Assembly: GCA_002435755.1 (NCBI GenBank)
Contig: DIYH01000037.1
Span: 1 to 64,000, forward strand
Length of the DNA stretch: 64,000 bases
From: Flammeovirgaceae bacterium UBA6059
Lineage (GTDB): Bacteria > Bacteroidota > Bacteroidia > Cytophagales > Cyclobacteriaceae
Direction: 5' to 3'
The stretch's first letter is position 1. Each line of letters begins with the position of its first letter. The notes beneath the pieces are model-generated. The model saw nothing but the letters and a program-made list of their open reading frames with translations, made no database searches and was not told the origin of the DNA. The translations under genes were made by a program, and so were the position numbers. Shown piece by piece: positions 63,403 through 64,000 of the stretch.

Positions 63403-64000
63403 TTATTCCTGTCTTAGTGACTCTACGGGATTGCGCATTGATGCTTTCACCGTATGAAAACTAATAACCAATCCTACAATTGCACCGACGATAAGTACCG
63501 AGATAATGTAAAACCAAAAACTAATAGCTACTCTATTGGCGAAATCCTGTAACCAGTATTCGGTAGCCAGATAAGCAATAGGCCATGCGATAAGTGTCGC
63601 AATGCTCAGAAGTATTACAGTGTCTTTGGTAAGCATCTGGATAAGCAGCATCAGCTTGGCCCCCAAGATTTTACGTATACCTATCTCCTTGCGCCTGATC
63701 AATGTTGTGAACGCTATCAGTCCAATTAATCCTATAGATGCAACGAAAATGGAAAGCGTGGAGAACACAAGTAGAATTCGGCCTGTCGTCACTTCTGATT
63801 GATACAATCTTTCATATTCTTGATCCAGAAAAAAGTACTGGAATGGTTTTTCATTTGAATGCTTGAGCCATGCGTCTTGTATCTGCCCCAGTGTTACAGG
63901 AATATTAGGGTCACTATTGATTCTTATGCTCAAAAAATCATTACTCTCTAAGTCTAACTCAATTGAGATGGGAGAGACAGACTTATGAAGAGATTCTACA
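63403..64000 (-). CDS. FtsX-like ABC permease, C-terminal part (start beyond window)
   Basis: The frame is open to the right edge, adding about 22 residues (VESLHKSVSPISIELDLESN) before the first possible internal TTG start, so the gene begins outside. It contains the end of a periplasmic domain, a membrane helix (LLVFSTLSIFVASIGLIGLIAF), the FtsX block RRKEIGIRKILGAKLMLLIQ, two more helices and the usual MRNPVESLRQE tail. It is the first visible member of a three-permease run. Confidence 0.88.
   Translation of the reverse strand, partial: VESLHKSVSPISIELDLESNDFLSIRINSDPNIPVTLGQIQDAWLKHSNEKPFQYFFLDQEYERLYQSEVTTGRILLVFSTLSIFVASIGLIGLIAFTTLIRRKEIGIRKILGAKLMLLIQMLTKDTVILLSIATLIAWPIAYLATEYWLQDFANRVAISFWFYIISVLIVGAIVGLVISFHTVKASMRNPVESLRQE

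Overview
The window looks like chromosomal DNA from a marine or soil member of the Bacteroidota, most likely Cytophagales (inferred from content, not from any marker gene). Evidence for this is a type IX secretion C-terminal sorting domain, LytS-type kinases paired with LytTR regulators, TolB/PD40 propeller enzymes, a SulP and an SSS transporter, a TAnnTTTG-like promoter box, and seven very large FtsX-like permeases with the soluble prefix domain and PadR regulators common in that group. No rRNA, tRNA, CRISPR array, transposase or phage structural gene was seen.

Layout. 1-1462: two secreted or surface proteins, one of them a repeat protein cut by the window edge. 1463-2374: non-coding. 2375-9625: a compact six-gene minus-strand operon that reads as an anti-phage defence module: PLD-nuclease/SNF2-type helicase fusion, SIR2 NADase-like protein, HerA ATPase, KTSC protein, and two small proteins, the last possibly ADP-ribosyltransferase-like. 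This is the most unusual part of the window. It is bordered on both sides by non-coding DNA; diverged repeats in the right border recur at about 12.7-12.9 kb and 16.1-16.3 kb. 10087-12542: an outer-membrane barrel protein and an ECF42-type sigma factor with its DGPF/YCII partner. 13059-16015: PadR plus permease. 16371-21741: two secreted hydrolases carrying related propeller domains. 21915-25121: sensor kinase, a nested palindromic element, LytTR regulator and GreB. 25323-30941: two permeases and a PadR. 31263-32976: DUF4198 and HupE/UreJ proteins, probably for metal handling. 32995-42340: secreted metabolism (M14 peptidase, BNR-repeat protein, exported methyltransferase, OsmC, two NTF2-fold proteins, a Tat-type aminotransferase). 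42430-44291: a second LytS/LytTR pair. 44487-47983: DUF808 protein, a small ORF and a SulP transporter. 48306-52204: a GH4 / SSS symporter / NagB sugar operon. 52441-54916: amine oxidase, truncated haemoglobin and a quinone-reductase-like dehydrogenase. 54933-64000: four more FtsX-like permeases and a PadR.

How parts work together. The SIR2, HerA and PLD-helicase genes overlap or nearly abut, so they probably make one response in which a nucleic-acid-sensing ATPase or helicase controls NAD loss and nucleic-acid cleavage. The GH4, symporter and NagB genes form an uptake-cleavage-deamination route for an amino sugar or its glycoside. Three PadR genes each sit just upstream of a permease gene, which suggests a repeated local regulation scheme. 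None of the seven permeases has an ABC ATPase gene in the window.
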